NCBI GenBank assembly: GCA_009746045.1
Contig: RPFO01000104.1
Location: forward strand, 1,957,948-2,021,947
Direction of reading: 5' to 3'
DNA length: 64,000 nucleotides
Source of the DNA: Mesostigma viride
Lineage: Eukaryota; Streptophyta; Mesostigmatophyceae; Mesostigmatales; Mesostigmataceae
Shown: positions 1 through 12,416 of the stretch, piece by piece
How positions within the stretch are numbered: the stretch's first letter is position 1
Layout: every line of letters starts with the position of its first letter
Notes under the pieces: generated by a model
Told to the model about the DNA's origin: nothing
Seen by the model: the letters and a program-made list of their open reading frames with translations, nothing else
The model's database searches: none
Translations under genes and position numbers: made by a program

Positions 1-119
1 GGGCTGCGACGGGCCGGATATCGCAAGGGGACCCAGCCATATATGAGGAGGTGTAGACCTACCTGGTTGGCCAGTCCTAAGCCCGCCGGCAGGCAGGGCC
101 CGCATCGGTATTCAGTGTG

Positions 120-900
120 AGCTAGTACGCCGTATTATACGCCGTATTATACGAAATACGCAATACGCTGTCGGTATTCACCTGGTCTGTGCGGGCAAGA
201 TGGCCGGCAAAGAGTCCTGAGGCGGCGGTGTCGGATGACCATATGGGTGACAAGCTCGCAGTAGAGCTCGGCCCTGGCGGGTGCGCAAGCGGCGCTCTTG
301 GTAGTGGACGCCGAGTCCTGATGTGACGGATCATTCTAGTGATGGTGCCGTCAAGCTACAGTTTGCTCAGCGCCTGGTCCAGGGCCCACGCCTCGCAGCC
401 GTAAACGAGGATGCTGAGGACAAGGGCCTTGAACAGAATGCGCTTGTGCATGCCGCTCACACAGGTAGCGACATGTCCAGAACCTGTCGAGATGGCAGAA
501 GGCCGCCCAGGCCTGGCCAATGCGGGTGTTGATGTCGTCGGCCGTGGAGGGGAGCCAGCTGCCAAGGAGCTTGAAGCGAGTCGCTGGGGGGATGGGGCTT
601 CCGTGCACTCGAGAGGAGGGTGGGTGGGATGGTCCCAGCAGGCCGGGAAGCCGATGGCCATGACCTCCTGCTGATCATAAGCCCCACCGCCCGCGCTTCC
701 AGCAACAAGCTATCCAGCCAGAGTTGGGCGGACTCCGGGGTCTCCACGAGCGTCGTGTCGATCATCACCACGATGATCAGATCGCTCAGTTGGTAGGGTT
801 CATGGGTCAAAACCGCCGTAGCCATGGCGTCACTCCGTGATCTTGATCCCGGGCGGGCGCCTCTCCACAAGTTTGGGCAAAGTGGGCTTGTGCACACCCC
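120..900 (-). pseudogene. Degenerate LINE reverse-transcriptase remnant
   Basis: Read on the minus strand, several frames carry pieces of the same protein as the long LINE ORF at 42192-43544. These are a TPESAQLWLDSLLLEARAVGL-like stretch near 700-770, LLGSWLPS near 560-610, FKALVLSILVYGCEAWAL near 370-440, and GHLARTDQVNTD near 175-220. The pieces are in the right order but in different frames, so this is a frameshifted, inactive 3' half of ORF2. It lies downstream of the glucosidase gene's stop codon. No intact ORF, tail or target-site duplication was recognised; the left part may run off the window. Confidence 0.8.
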
Positions 901-920
901 ATACTATAGTAACCCGTCAT

Positions 921-1112
921 GATGGCCAAGGGTACAGTCGTCTTGGATAGTCCGGATGACGCGGAGTTGCTATCTGCATGCGACTCCAGACCTGGGCGAG
1001 TGAGTCGCGCGCCACATGCCTTGGCGGGTGAAGTATCCGCGTAGAAAAGTACCTCATCGGGAACTCGATCCGTGGCATGCCTTCAGTGCATGTTCACGCA
1101 CTTACTTATAAT
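921..1112. repeat. Dispersed repeat, copy A (pairs with 58598-58812)
   Basis: About 190 bp is shared, with small indels, with 58598-58812. Shared blocks include TCTTGGATAGTCCGGA, GACGCGGAG, GGGCGAGTGAGTCGCG, AAGTATC(C/T)GCGTAGAAAA and CCGTGGCAT followed by CTTACTTAT. No coding potential is visible. Fragments of its end (GGCATGC...CTTACTTA) also occur near 1830-1870 and, inverted, near 9525-9570, so it belongs to a larger family. Copy B runs directly into a TCAAGGAGAC motif; copy A has the same motif about 100 bp further on. Confidence 0.8.
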
Positions 1113-1206
1113 TTAGTCCACCATTTAATGATGAATAGATTGATATGGGAGAGCACATGCACAGCCCTGCCACAGCGGCCCTGTGTGCCTAGGGGGAACG
1201 CCGAGT

Positions 1207-1245
1207 GTCTCCTTGATATCATATAACCAATATCAAGGAGACAAC
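1207..1245. repeat. Perfect inverted repeat with the ATCAAGGAGAC motif
   Basis: Arms GTCTCCTTGATAT and ATATCAAGGAGAC (13 bp, perfect) flank a short loop. The right arm continues into ACAACCAGCGCAGGCC, a sequence that recurs elsewhere in the window (near 21080 and 43800). Could be the fused ends of a small inverted-repeat transposon; this is inference from the shape only. Confidence 0.6.
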
Positions 1246-2261
1246 CAGCGCAGGCCAGAAATTGGACCAATCATTATAGTGGTTTTACGGCACATGGCTG
1301 CATGTCATTTTATTAAGTCATTTGAGCATATCGATCGTTGATCAATCAAAAGGGTGGGTGTTATAATGGAGTGGGTGCCTTTTAGAAAACGCACTCCAAT
1401 TCTAGTGGTATAGGATTGCATGCACGCTGGCCCCCCCGGCCGCCAGGCCGAACCGCTGTGTTTATACTGAATGCTGTCACACGTATGTGACTCCGACACC
1501 CTCGTGCCGAGCTGGGTTTTGTAGAGCTCCTTCGATCATGTATCCCTCCCATAAAGTCGAGCTTTACTGATATAGCATGCGTCTGCGGTGATTGACACAC
1601 TCCCCGTTATTATTTACAACACTTGATCCGGAGCGTAGGTGTGTGCTGTTAAATGGGTTACGCCGTGTGCCTGCATATGTTTCGGCGCGCCAGCACAGCA
1701 TGCACATGCATTGTCGTCAGCATGCACATACATGTATGTACAATATGTCTGGCCGGCACGTCATGCAATAAGTATAGTAGCTTCTGAATTGCGCGTATGC
1801 GCGTTGATCTATCCCCATGACTTCTATCCGTGGCATGCCCATGCGCATGACACGCAAGTACTTACTTTATCCCCATGACTTCTTGGAACCACCAACGTGC
1901 GCTGCCCAAATCCATCAAGGTTCCAAATGCTCATCAGTTCATGACTGCAACCAGTGACTCTCCCAATCGATTGAGGCACGTGAATGAACGAAGGATTAAG
2001 TGCGTAGTATTACGAGCCCTTGGGATGTCATGGCCGGATCGTGCACGCTGGCACCACAGTGCTTTCGAAGCCCCATACAACCAACATGGTTCGATGGCGG
2101 TGGTCTGGCTCAACCCCGATTCCCAACAAGGTCATTTGTAAGCTTAATGCCTCAGACGCAGTGAGGGATACACGTACTCAGGTTGAACATGTGAGGTGTG
2201 AGCTGGCAACAACCAGGAGGCTTCTTATTCCTGATGCGTTGGAGAATGTGTCAATTGCTGT

Positions 2262-5200
2262 CTAGTACATGTCGGCCGCGATAAGCACGACCAACGCAGT
2301 CCAACCGGTGAATGGATGTGATCCCTTCCCCTCGGCGCGTGTCTTGTCACCATACTGCTCCCACAAATAATGGGTCCTTGCGTAGCACTCCTGCGGCGTG
2401 CAGGGGGTAGAGCGAGAAAAACGAGAGAGGAATCAAATAAGTTAGATGAGCTAGAAAACCCTTCCATGTGCACATGGTACCGGTTAGGGCGAGCAACTCA
2501 AACACTTTGACAACAAGGACTCAGCAAGTTTGAAAAGATTTTTCGAGAGCAAGCATGCGCAGAGGGCACAGCCCGGTGTCCTTCAATGCAAGCCCGGTTT
2601 TGCAGTTGGTGTGCAAGTCGTGCATTGTAGGTGCATCTACTATATCTACTATATCTACTATATCTACTATATCTACTATATCTACTATATCTACTATATC
2701 TACTATATCTACTATATCTACTATATCTACTATATCTACAATATCTCGATCGACAAGTGCAAGGTGAGGAACAAACCGTGCGTGGAAACCCGCCCACTCG
2801 CGCTGCTGTGCCTGCTTGCTGCTGACGGCATCATCAATGCACCTACTTCCGAGAAAACACCACAGCATGGAACAAGTAGTACTACGTATCAAGGAAGACA
2901 AGTTGCCACCAAGCCCCTTGCATGTACCAGTTCGCGGGCTCGCACCAACACATGAGACAACTGGAAATACAATACTACTACTTTATACTGTCTCTTCTTG
3001 CTTTCTGTAGTGTATTTACTACTAGTACAATCATACCATGTTGATAACCAATAGTGTCACTAGTACAATTATATCATTTTGATAACCTCTAGTGTCACTA
3101 GTACAATTATACCATGTTGATAACCTCTAGTGTCACTAGTACAATCATACCGTGTTGATAACCTCTAGTGTCACTAGTACAGTTATACCATGTTGATAAC
3201 CTCTCGTGTCACTAGTACAATTATACCATGTTGATAACCTCTAGTGTCACTAGTACAATTATACCATGTTGATAACCTCTATTGTCACTAGTACAATTAT
3301 ACCATGTTGATAACCTCTAGTGTCACTAGCACAATTATACCATTTTGATAACCTCTATTGTCACTAGTACAATTATACCATTTTGATAACCTCTAGTGTC
3401 ACTAAAAAAGTATTGCCATCCAGCGCCACTGCACTGGTGTGCTCCGGGGCACGTAGCAAGTACACAGCCGATAGCTGCTCATGTAACTCATACCTAAATA
3501 ATACTGCCGCCGCACCCGTATGTTTCCAGGGACGGGGTGCCAGGCAACAGTCACGCTCACGACAAATTGACAGGCAATACGCCAGGTAGGCGTTGCCAAG
3601 CTCAAATACGATAAAACAAGGGCCACCCAACGCCGCCCCACCTGGATGTTCCCTAGTACAGCTTGACGTAGACTAGCATACAGCTCCCCTGCACGCGCCG
3701 CATGAGGACCCGCCACCTGGCGGTAGTGGTGCAGCGCCCCTAGCGCCAGGTAGTTGAGGTTGATCCAGACCGGCCCGCGCCAGTAGGGCGGGTCGTGCTC
3801 CGTGTTGCGCGCCATGTAGAGGCTGCTGTTGAGGGAGAGCGAGCGTAGGCCTGCGTCACGGCTCCACAGCTGGCGCTCGTCACCCAGCAGGTCGAGCACC
3901 TGGGCACGTTGGCATGGGTACCAGCCGTGATTGGCATTGTTTCTTAAGTTTGTGTTAGTGGGTCATGCATTAGTGTTAATAAGTCATAGCGAGGTTTTGT
4001 CACGCAGAGGGTCAAGCACTTGAGCAGGTTCGGGCGTACAGCAGTAAAACACATCACGGTCCATCAAGCGAGTGGCCGCTCATTCCCCGAAAGGGTAAAC
4101 ACCTGGGCACGGTTGCGACTTCTCGTTCACTTCAACTTCGGTCAGCAACGATATGAGAAGTAAAGCAGAGCTAAAGATAGTATGATAAGTAACTATAAGA
4201 AGTAACAGAGTGGTATGCTTGGTAAACTTGCATCGATGAGAAGGGCAATGGATGCTGTCAAGATCCTGGCACGGAGGGATACCAGGGACCGTTGCATTCG
4301 GGAGGACTGGGCACCCACGTAGTGGGCAACATGGGTGATGTACAGCAGCATACCCATGGCGATACTAAAATACTACAATACTATAATACTACTAATATCA
4401 AACTACTATTAGTAGTCTATTATTAGCAGTAGTAAATAATTATTACAACAAGCAGCAGCGTGCATCCACCTGCACCGCCCCGAATCCCCACTACAGGCGA
4501 AACAGACTAATAGGGGAGATCAACTAGAATGCAGTCTCACCCTGCACCTCCCTGAATCCCTACTACAGACTAGAGAACAGGCTGAACGGACTAGTGCAGG
4601 TGGCTGCTCTCGACACTACTGATAACTGCTGCTTGCTGGCTGCTCTCGACACAATAACGGAGAATCCACCGGCACGAATCCGTTCAGTCTGTAGTAGGGA
4701 TTCAGGGAGGTGCAGGGTGAGGCTACATTCTCCCCCGCTCCCAAAAAGCAGGCAACAATATGCAGTGGGCACCCACCTGGCCCAGCGGGGCTGACTGCGG
4801 GTCGAGTAGCTTCATGAGCAGCGGGAAGAGGGTCACGTAGCCCACGTGGGGCACGTGCCGCATCTTGGGCCGCCCCGTGACCTCCCGCACCACCGACGTG
4901 CGCGGCGGCTGGCCCTCGCGTTCGGGCGGCAGCATCTTGCGCCGCAGAGCCACCTGTTCCCGCAAAAACAATGGACAACGAAAACAATGGACAACAGTAG
5001 GATGCAAGGATAGCAATACCAACATCCCCTTAATCTCAAGTGGTCAGCCACCTGTTCGCATCACAGGTCAAGGATGAAAATGCACACATTACGCACATCC
5101 TGTTGTAAAGTGGTCAGCCACCTGTTTGAGGCACAAGTCCAGGATAGCGATAAACTTATCCATATACAAGTACGAACCAATGGTAATAATCTACCCAAAT

Positions 5201-8200
5201 TGCAAGGAGAATGAATAGAGACGGCTGGCAAAAGAAAGGCGGAACCCCGAATACATGCATGGTCAGAACTCAGAAGAGCGTGGTCATAACAGCGGCAAAT
5301 TATGCCTAACTTGCTTACAGTCCCCAGAGGCTCACACAAAAAGATTGGTTGAGTATGCCCAATTTCAACTAGGCCCCACCACCAGAAACAAAAACTCCAC
5401 CCACCACACGTAATGGCACGCATGCACATCGTAATATAATAAAGCACACATGGCCATATTGGGAACCGAAACAAATTGAAAGCAGATGAATTCTACGTAT
5501 CTGGCAATCCCCCCCCCCGCCCCCCCGCCGCCAATAACCCTACCCCTTGGTGTGGTGACGATATACATATACAGAAGCACTAGGTTTCACCTCCCAGGTA
5601 TTCCTCCATACTGTAGTATTCATCTAGCAGCGGACCCCCCCCCCCTCTCATGACCATCCACCCTCTTGGCGTGCTTGCCCAAGTCAAAGAAACCCGCTCG
5701 TGATCAAATTCTTCCTCCTTGGAGGCCCATCGCTACCACCCCACCCCAACCCACCCGCTCGGTGTGGTTCCCAAAATCGAAGAAGCCGCCCCGCTTTGCG
5801 TCAAAATGGACCGCCTCCAGCGCCCGGTTGTCGGCCAGGTGGGCGGCGTCGGCCTCGTACGCCGCCAGCTGGCGCGACGGCGCCCCAACAAGGCGGCCAA
5901 TCGCGGCCATGCAGCGGGAGGCCAGGGCCATCCAGCACCACAGGTCCACGTGCAGCTCTTGGGGTGAGGGGTGTGACGCGCGCGGATAGTCATCCAGGCC
6001 TGGTGATGGGTTGGGGAGTGGGGGGTGGGTGGGTGGGGGGAGGGGCGAGAGGAAGACGACCTGTGAGGTGTCAGATGATTTCATGGTAGATAGGAGAGTG
6101 GGTAGATAGTTAAGCAGGGTAGATAGTTAAGCGGAGGGCACTAGTATCAACACTGACCATCAACATTGGTATTAAGACGGCCTAACCGTGTGCTAGTGCG
6201 ACTGCAGAGCGTTTTGTGATCAACCAACGCTGACCATCACCGTTGGTATTAACACAGGGGGGACGCTCCAGTAGTTGTCAACCCTTTCATGCGGCTCCTG
6301 CTTGCAAGCGCCAGGTCCCCCTTGGCACGCCTAAATGGGGGATATCTCCATCTTCCTTCCTTCCTTCCTTCCTTCCTTCCTTCCTTCCTTCCTTCCTTCC
6401 TTCCTTCCTTCCTTCCTTCCTTCCTTCCTTCCTTCCTTCCTTCCTTCCTTCCTTCCTTCCTTCCTTCCTTCCTTCCTTCCTTCCTTCCTTCCTTCCTTCC
6501 TTCCTTCCTTCCTTCCTTCCTTCCTTCCTTCCTTCCTTGCTCTGCCTGTCTTGCATGGACACCCACCTCTGCCGTATTGCCCTCTCTGCAACGTCATCAC
6601 GGTGACGAATGCCCGTGCTCTCTGGCTGAATGGCAAGAATATAAGAATCAGGAAAAACCAACAAATGCAGATACTATAAATGCCGCCCCCCAACAGCCAA
6701 CCTGATGGAACTGGTCAACACGGAGCCTGCCTGACATGGAAGGTCCGAACACAGCCTACCTGAGGTGAGTGTCTTTGCGTTAAGCTCGCGCCCGTCCCCT
6801 GAACTGGGATCCCTCCCCCGCCACATGAACCCCCGAGGATCGGCCCCCCTCTGCGTGGTGTTAAACCAGCGGTACCACACCTCCAGCCGGGGAAACGCTG
6901 CGCGCAGAAACTCCAAGTCTTTATCCACGTCGCCGCCGGCACCCAGCCTCTCTACCGCCACATCGGCTGGGGCGTCGCCATTGCCATCGACCGCATTCTT
7001 CTGGGTGGCCTGCCCATCCTCCTTGTCGCTGCTGGCCTTGTTGCTACGGGATGACGTCGCGCGCTCCGCTGACATCACGCGCTCCGCCATGGCCATCAGT
7101 GGCAGGAAGAGCGTCGGCGGGTTTGCGTGGCCAGAACTCTGCACGACAAACTCGGCAGGGACTTTGCGCGCCGCCTCGGCGCCCAGGATCTGAGGAGGGC
7201 CGTGGGAATAAAGATTTGGGAGAAGGATACAGGCTCATTAATCAAAGCAATAAACAATCAAAATACGTGCACTGGAAGGGTGGGGTGCAAAGCCCAGCCA
7301 GCACTACGAACAAACCCAAGTACCGTCGATAATAAAAGTGTTAAGGTGAGGGTCCTATGCCAGACCCCCCAAAACCATAATATGGAATAACAGGCAAAGC
7401 TGGCCTTGGGGCACCCAAACTATGATTTTGCCATGTAAATGGGATGTGTGGGGGTCCATCCCACCTACTGATGGGGGGTATATACCCCTTTTAGTGACCG
7501 GTATTACGCAAAAACGGACAAAAGACGCTACTCTAGGGGCATATCCCCTAGGACAATGGGGGCACAATTACTCATGTTTCAATATATTCCCATATTAAAT
7601 CGTATATGGTGAGGTTGCCTACCTATTTGGAGCCCCGGAATGATGAGTATTATTGAAGTTATTAATTTTCCCCTAAAAACCGTACTTTTTAAGGCTGAAA
7701 AAATAAATCAAATCAAAAACACATATTTAGAGCCTGGGGAGATATACACAAATACTACACATATCGACAATTAATGCCACAAAATCTGAGCTCATTCTGA
7801 GTACAAACGTAGAAGTTATAGCGTTTGGCAGTTTGCCACCTGTGCAGACGCTAAGGAAGGCAATAGTGAGTATTAAGGCACACTAACACTTCCTATGCCA
7901 TCCAAAAGGCTCCTGACCATACCCAATTTGACCGCAATGTACAAGGAGGTGGCTGGGCACATCATGTGCCCTTGCCTTACCTCGACACGGGCAACCTGTT
8001 GCGTGTGTGCACAACAATGAGGCAGGTAGCTCTACATGCCTAGCCAACACTTCTTATGCATATTCCAGGTTTATGGTGTGGGCATCATCCCAAAACCAAG
8101 CTGTCCGAATTCAAACACACCCTGGAAAGCCATATCCACTAATTGCCCAACCAAGGGTAACAACAGACAGTCGACAGAGAAAGCATAAGTATCATACATG

Positions 8201-11200
8201 CTGCTTGCCAAGGCTTCTTACCATGGTTACCTTGCCTTGCTAGCATATGAATTAGGGCTCTCCCATTTTAGTGGGAGAAAGGCAAACAAGACGACGATAA
8301 CCCCTACCTACATGCAGTTCCACCCATGCAGTATGCCCCTCAGAACAACCACTGCCACCTTTCTTTCCAGCGCAATTGTTTGCCAAGAAACAACCTCAAG
8401 CTTGTGAGCCTCTAACCACAATGAAGCCGCTGCTAAGAAAGGCTGCGTCAATATTCACACAAAACTGAGTGCTGTTAGCAATCTCCTTCCAAGAAAGCAC
8501 TCAGCAAATCCCTGACAACTTGACGGCATGCCACGGCTCACGCTTTGACACGTCCCAGCCATGCAACGTACATACAAAACACTAAAAGGTGCCAGAAATC
8601 TGGCGATGCGCAGCACGGAATGGCATTCTACCTGGCCCTAACTGCACGGAAAGAAGCCGAAAACTTGCGTTGATAACCCATAAAGGAAGCGAAGCATCCA
8701 TAGGGTGACGCTGAGCACACGATCGTACCATTACCGGCGTTGTCCTTCGCCCAGCGGCGCAGGAAAGAACAACCTTCCATGGAATAATATAAGACGCGCA
8801 TCCCGCGAGCCTGGAGAATGTCTTACCGATCATGAAGGAAATCTTGCCGAAACCCAGCAATTTTTTTAAAGCTTTACCCATAACAATTTAAACGCATCCT
8901 TGACGCTAGGTAAAGCCCATAAAACCTGACAATCACCGCCGCCTGCGTGCATTCTAATTTATTCCTCTCGACGAAAACATCAGATTGGACCCCCGTGGCG
9001 ATGGTCATCAATAAAATCATCGACACTGCAAAAAACGCGAACTCCGCTAAGAAGGAATATCATAAACTTGTCGTCTGTAAGATTAGCACAGTTTCTCTGC
9101 ATTCCGCGAGCTATCTTTTTCTACTCTGCCTGAAAGCACGTCGCCATGGCCAGCTCCGGTAGGGGTGCGCGCACCGTGCACCACTTTTTCACGGTACGGA
9201 CGGGTACCGCGAATTTTTTCGGCGCCAAAAAATTCGCGCTGGGACCGTCACCTTAATATTAACATTATTATAATAATCATATTCTACAGTTCAATGGGAA
9301 GACGGGAATACGCCCAGGCTTCTCTCAGTACCAGGGGGGCAGGCCACAGGTGAAGATGCCGGAAAACATATACACGGGGCCTGCGCTGGTTATCTCATCG
9401 ACATAGGGTGGCGCCGAAGCATGGAAGTCCACAAGAGGCCAACAGCAGGCATTACCCAGTCAAGATATGTGGGGGGCGCTAAAGTCGCACATGCTGGGTT
9501 TTGGGAACTGCACAATGACACACATAAGTAAGTAAGTACTTGCGTGTCATGCGCATCCGCATGCCACGGAGACCAATGCTAATCTCATTAGAAAAATAAT
9601 TACGTAAAAGTTAAACAAACAGAAAAATATTGTCTGCACCATGCCCCACCATATAGTAATGGCTGTGTATGACACACATTGACACATACAGCGGACTACT
9701 ATCCAGCAAAATTGCACTGCGATTGGCGATTGGGCGGCTGCAGCGTCAACTAACTACATCTGGGACGGCAGAATCACAACCGCACCTGCCCGCGCGTTAT
9801 CCGCCGCCCACGTAAAGAAAGGCTCCGTATGAACAGCCCACACAAAGAAAAGCCCTTGAAATTCATTGTTTCCAAGTCGCTACGGCAGTCTAATGGTGAG
9901 GAGCGCACCTGCTCGCGCGGGATCCAGCCGTTCACGTTCATCAGGTCCAGCCAGTGCGCCAGCACATCGCGGCGCAGCGCCGGATCCCAGCGACCGACCA
10001 GCAGCTGGTGGAAGCCCTCGTCCCACAAAAAGCCGCGGGGGAAGAAGGAGCGGCTGGGGGTGGCCGTGAAGAGGGGCGCGGGCCAGTAGTGAAGGATGGG
10101 GGCCTGGGGGAACGGGGGGGGGGGGGGAGATGGGGTGTGGCAGGTAGCAATGATGATGTGGCAGTGCAGTAATTGAAAACAAAAAACAAAAAAATAGAAT
10201 TGATAATAGTGATGTGTGGCAGTAAAAAAATGGTGTGTCGCAATGTATATTGGTGTGGCAGGTAGCAGGAGTGGTGGGCGGTCCGGTAGCAAGACGGTGG
10301 ATCGTGAGTGATGCAGACAACGACAAATTTTACGCGGGTTTTGAAACGATGATGTGGCGCGGGGAGGAGACGACACTGGTGGGTGGGGGGGAGGTTAGAA
10401 CGTGCCGACGAATGCCAACAGATACCGACAAATGCCGGCAAGGGAAACCAATGCCATGCCCTGTGTCCTTGCACCTGCGCACTCATTCGTTCGTCCACGC
10501 ACGCACGCACGCACGCACGCACACAGCAGGCGGGAAAGCATCAAATCTGCCAAGAATGTGCAGACGCCAGCATTGTGAACCCACAACGTGAAAATGCCCC
10601 CTACGAACCGTAGAACCCCCCCAAACTACCGCCAGCATTATCAACTTCACCGAGAGGCAACACTAACTACTAAACCCATAAGCAGGACAAGGGTTATATA
10701 TTGGTATATGGAGCATCCTGCATCCAGCACTGTAGTTAGATATGTCGTCATATAGTACCGTACCATATTTAGATATATAGTAGTAAAGATATATAGAACC
10801 TTATTCAGATAGGGACCCAAGCAGCTTACCTGCTGCCCCGCGGGCACCCCCTCAGTATCCCTCACGAGGGACGACCCGTAGAAATAGCCCATGCCGCCCA
10901 GCAAATTGCTCAGCGCGCCGCGCAGCATCCCCCCCGCACTGCTGACGCCCGCGACTGCCCCTCCCCCCTCCCCCACAGGGAACGTGGCGTCAAACCGCGC
11001 ATCAAACGCCGCCTCGCGCGCCTCAAACAAGGCACCCAGGCCAGCACCCGACAGCTCCAATGGCACGGGGGGCACTGGCACCTGTGAATCGTGAAGCTTG
11101 GGGGTGTCTGGGTGGCCAGCCCCAGCCCTCTTTTGTCCGCCCTCATCACCCGCGTTCGAATCCGGTGCATTGATGACGACTCTATCATCGACGCCTGACT

Positions 11201-12416
11201 TGTCAGCACCGGGCTGACTGTGACTCCCACCCAACCCACTTGACCCACCACCAATGCTGGCGGCGCTCTCGACGCTGCCTGAGGACTCTTTGTTGCCGGT
11301 GTCTGGGCTGCAGGAGAGCTCGACCAGGGAACGGCTTGCAAACGTCACATCGAGCGTGACTGGCAGCGCCGCAGTGATCTGGTACACGATCACGTTAGGA
11401 CCCTGGGCACCCTGGGGCGCGCTCCCCCCCAGCGCAAGCTGTCCCCTCCTCCTCGCCTGCGACACCAGGTGGTCAGAGACCAGCTCCGTGAGGTTGTGCA
11501 TGTGGGGCGTGTGCGCGGCAAAGTAGGAGACCGAGTGCATGCCGGCGTCTGCCACGTGGAGCGCCCAGGCATTGCCCAGGGTGGCGTCTGTCCCTGAGAC
11601 GAGGGCCCCCCCCGTGCCCAGGTGGCCGCCCTCCTTGCGGCCCTTGCGGGCGTGACGGCTGCTGGTGGAAGCGGAATCGTGGCCAATCGGCCTGTGCACG
11701 GTCATGCTGGCGCCTGCCTCGTCCGCCAGGTAGAAGAGCAGGGAGATGGTGCGGGGGGCGTCGGAGGGGAACCCTGGGGCCCGCCTGGCAGATATCCGGA
11801 CGGCCCAGTCGCCGCCGTACCCTGGCAGAGGGGAGGCGCTCTCGCGCTTAGACCGGGTGTCGGGCTGCCGGAGCCGTTTCACGAAGGTGGTGGTCAGGAT
11901 GTAGTCTCGGTCGAACAGGTCCTGTCGACCGTACGACCGGCCGTCGTGGCGCAGCCAGCCGTACTGGGACAGCCGGTCCCCTTGCTCGCAGCTGTGCCGC
12001 AGCTGGAGGCCCTCCTGCGTGTTCTGGGGGTCGAACCACATCAGGCCCGCGAGCAAGGACTGCGGGCGCCGCGTGCGCATCCCGAAGTATAGCTGGGGGC
12101 GGTATGTGCCCCATAACAGGTCCTCCTCGTGCGCGCCCCCGAATTGGGGCAATGCCGTCAGTTTCTTGTTGGGGTAAAGGGGGGAGATGATGCGGGGTGT
12201 TTTGTCCACGTGCCCAGATGGCCACATTAAAGCAGCAGCGATGGCGGCAAGAATTAAGGTCCCTGCGCCCATCACGCCAGCACTCATTCCCTTGGCCCTG
12301 GGGTGCTCGGGGTTGGGTGTATCCTCTATATTTGGGCGCTCGGAATGCCCGGCCCCCACTCGCCTGCGCGGGCCGGTTGCAGACGTCATCAGGCAACAGA
12401 ATGCATGCGGACACAC
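2262..12416 (-). CDS. GCS1: Mannosyl-oligosaccharide glucosidase (glucosidase I, GH63), 7 exons
   Basis: ER type II membrane enzyme that removes the terminal alpha-1,2-glucose from N-glycan precursors. Exons (minus): 12416-10830, 10103-9909, 7189-6760, 5999-5755, 4953-4777, 3899-3642, 2390-2262. All junctions are GT-AG and phases agree, giving 1006 aa (997 aa if the second ATG at 12389 is used); animal and yeast relatives are about 830 aa. Residues 44-65 form a membrane anchor. Family signatures seen: WGTYRP and YFGMRTR in exon 1, FLWDEGFHQ (about 554-562) in exon 2, [12 protein letters not shown] across the exon 3-4 junction, EHDPPYWRG in exon 6, and LWEQY (973-977) plus [11 protein letters not shown] in the 42-codon last exon. 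The acidic residues in the WDEG and WEQY segments match positions expected to be catalytic in GH63. Extra length comes from a Gly/Ser-rich insertion in exon 1 and an Asp/Ala-rich one in exon 3. It is divergent from the gene at 13545. Confidence 0.95.
2633..2745. repeat. Microsatellite, 9-bp unit CTACTATAT
   Basis: About 12 near-perfect tandem copies in the last intron (2391-3641) of the glucosidase gene. The long translated readings here (YYI or STI repeats) are artefacts of the repeat. Confidence 0.97.
3040..3405. repeat. Minisatellite, 38-bp unit
   Basis: About 9.5 tandem copies of a 38-bp unit containing GATAACCTCTAGTGTCACTA, with a few substitutions per copy, in the last intron of the glucosidase gene. 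No spacers are present, so it is not a CRISPR array. Confidence 0.97.
4006..4112 (-). repeat. Two echoes of the exon-6 acceptor edge (glucosidase gene)
   Basis: The true acceptor edge on the plus strand reads GTCGAGCACCTGGGCACG (about 3891-3908). Degenerate copies GTCAAGCACTTGAGCAGG (about 4012-4029) and GTAAACACCTGGGCACGG (about 4091-4108) lie in the intron just upstream of the exon in transcription order. Each keeps a C-A-G-like acceptor. They look like decayed duplicates of the exon start. Confidence 0.65.
4536..4721. repeat. Inverted repeat with 35-bp perfect arms
   Basis: Arms 4536-4570 and 4687-4721 are exact reverse complements; a weaker direct copy of part of the arm lies near 4470-4500. 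The element sits in intron 5 of the glucosidase gene. It could form a hairpin in the pre-mRNA or be a small inverted-repeat element. Confidence 0.85.
5044..5130 (-). repeat. Two echoes of the exon-5 acceptor edge (glucosidase gene)
   Basis: The block GCCACCTGTTC at the exon-5 acceptor (4949-4959) recurs as GTCAGCCACCTGTTCGCAT (about 5043) and GTCAGCCACCTGTTTGAG (about 5112) in the intron immediately upstream in transcription order. Confidence 0.6.
6352..6538. repeat. TTCC tetranucleotide microsatellite (about 186 bp)
   Basis: A near-perfect TTCC array (GGAA on the transcribed strand) in intron 3 of the glucosidase gene. Overlapping LPSF/KEGR readings are repeat artefacts. Confidence 0.98.
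9209..9237. repeat. Perfect hairpin, 11-bp arms
   Basis: Arms GCGAATTTTTT and AAAAAATTCGC flank the loop CGGCGCC, in intron 2 of the glucosidase gene. Function unknown; it could be the tip of a small foldback element. Confidence 0.7.
9774..9805 (-). repeat. Echo of the exon-2 donor edge (glucosidase gene)
   Basis: The exon-2 end and donor (plus strand GCGCACCTGCTCGCGCGGGA near 9902) has a degenerate copy CCGCACCTGCCCGCGCGTTA about 120 bp further into the intron in transcription order. The copy keeps a potential GT donor. Confidence 0.7.

Noticed and set aside
3040-3405. Possible CRISPR array (38-bp repeats)
   Set aside because: Head-to-tail units with no unique spacers, inside a eukaryotic intron; a minisatellite. 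The same applies to the 31-, 33-, 48- and 63-bp arrays.
3402-3641. Read-through of glucosidase exon 6 to a stop at about 3402
   Set aside because: The sequence after 3642 has no similarity to the family, whereas a GT donor at 3641 joins in phase to a perfect family C-terminus at 2390-2262.
6243-6705. Several 105-138 codon frames (LPSF, KEGR repeats)
   Set aside because: Translations of the TTCC microsatellite in a glucosidase intron.
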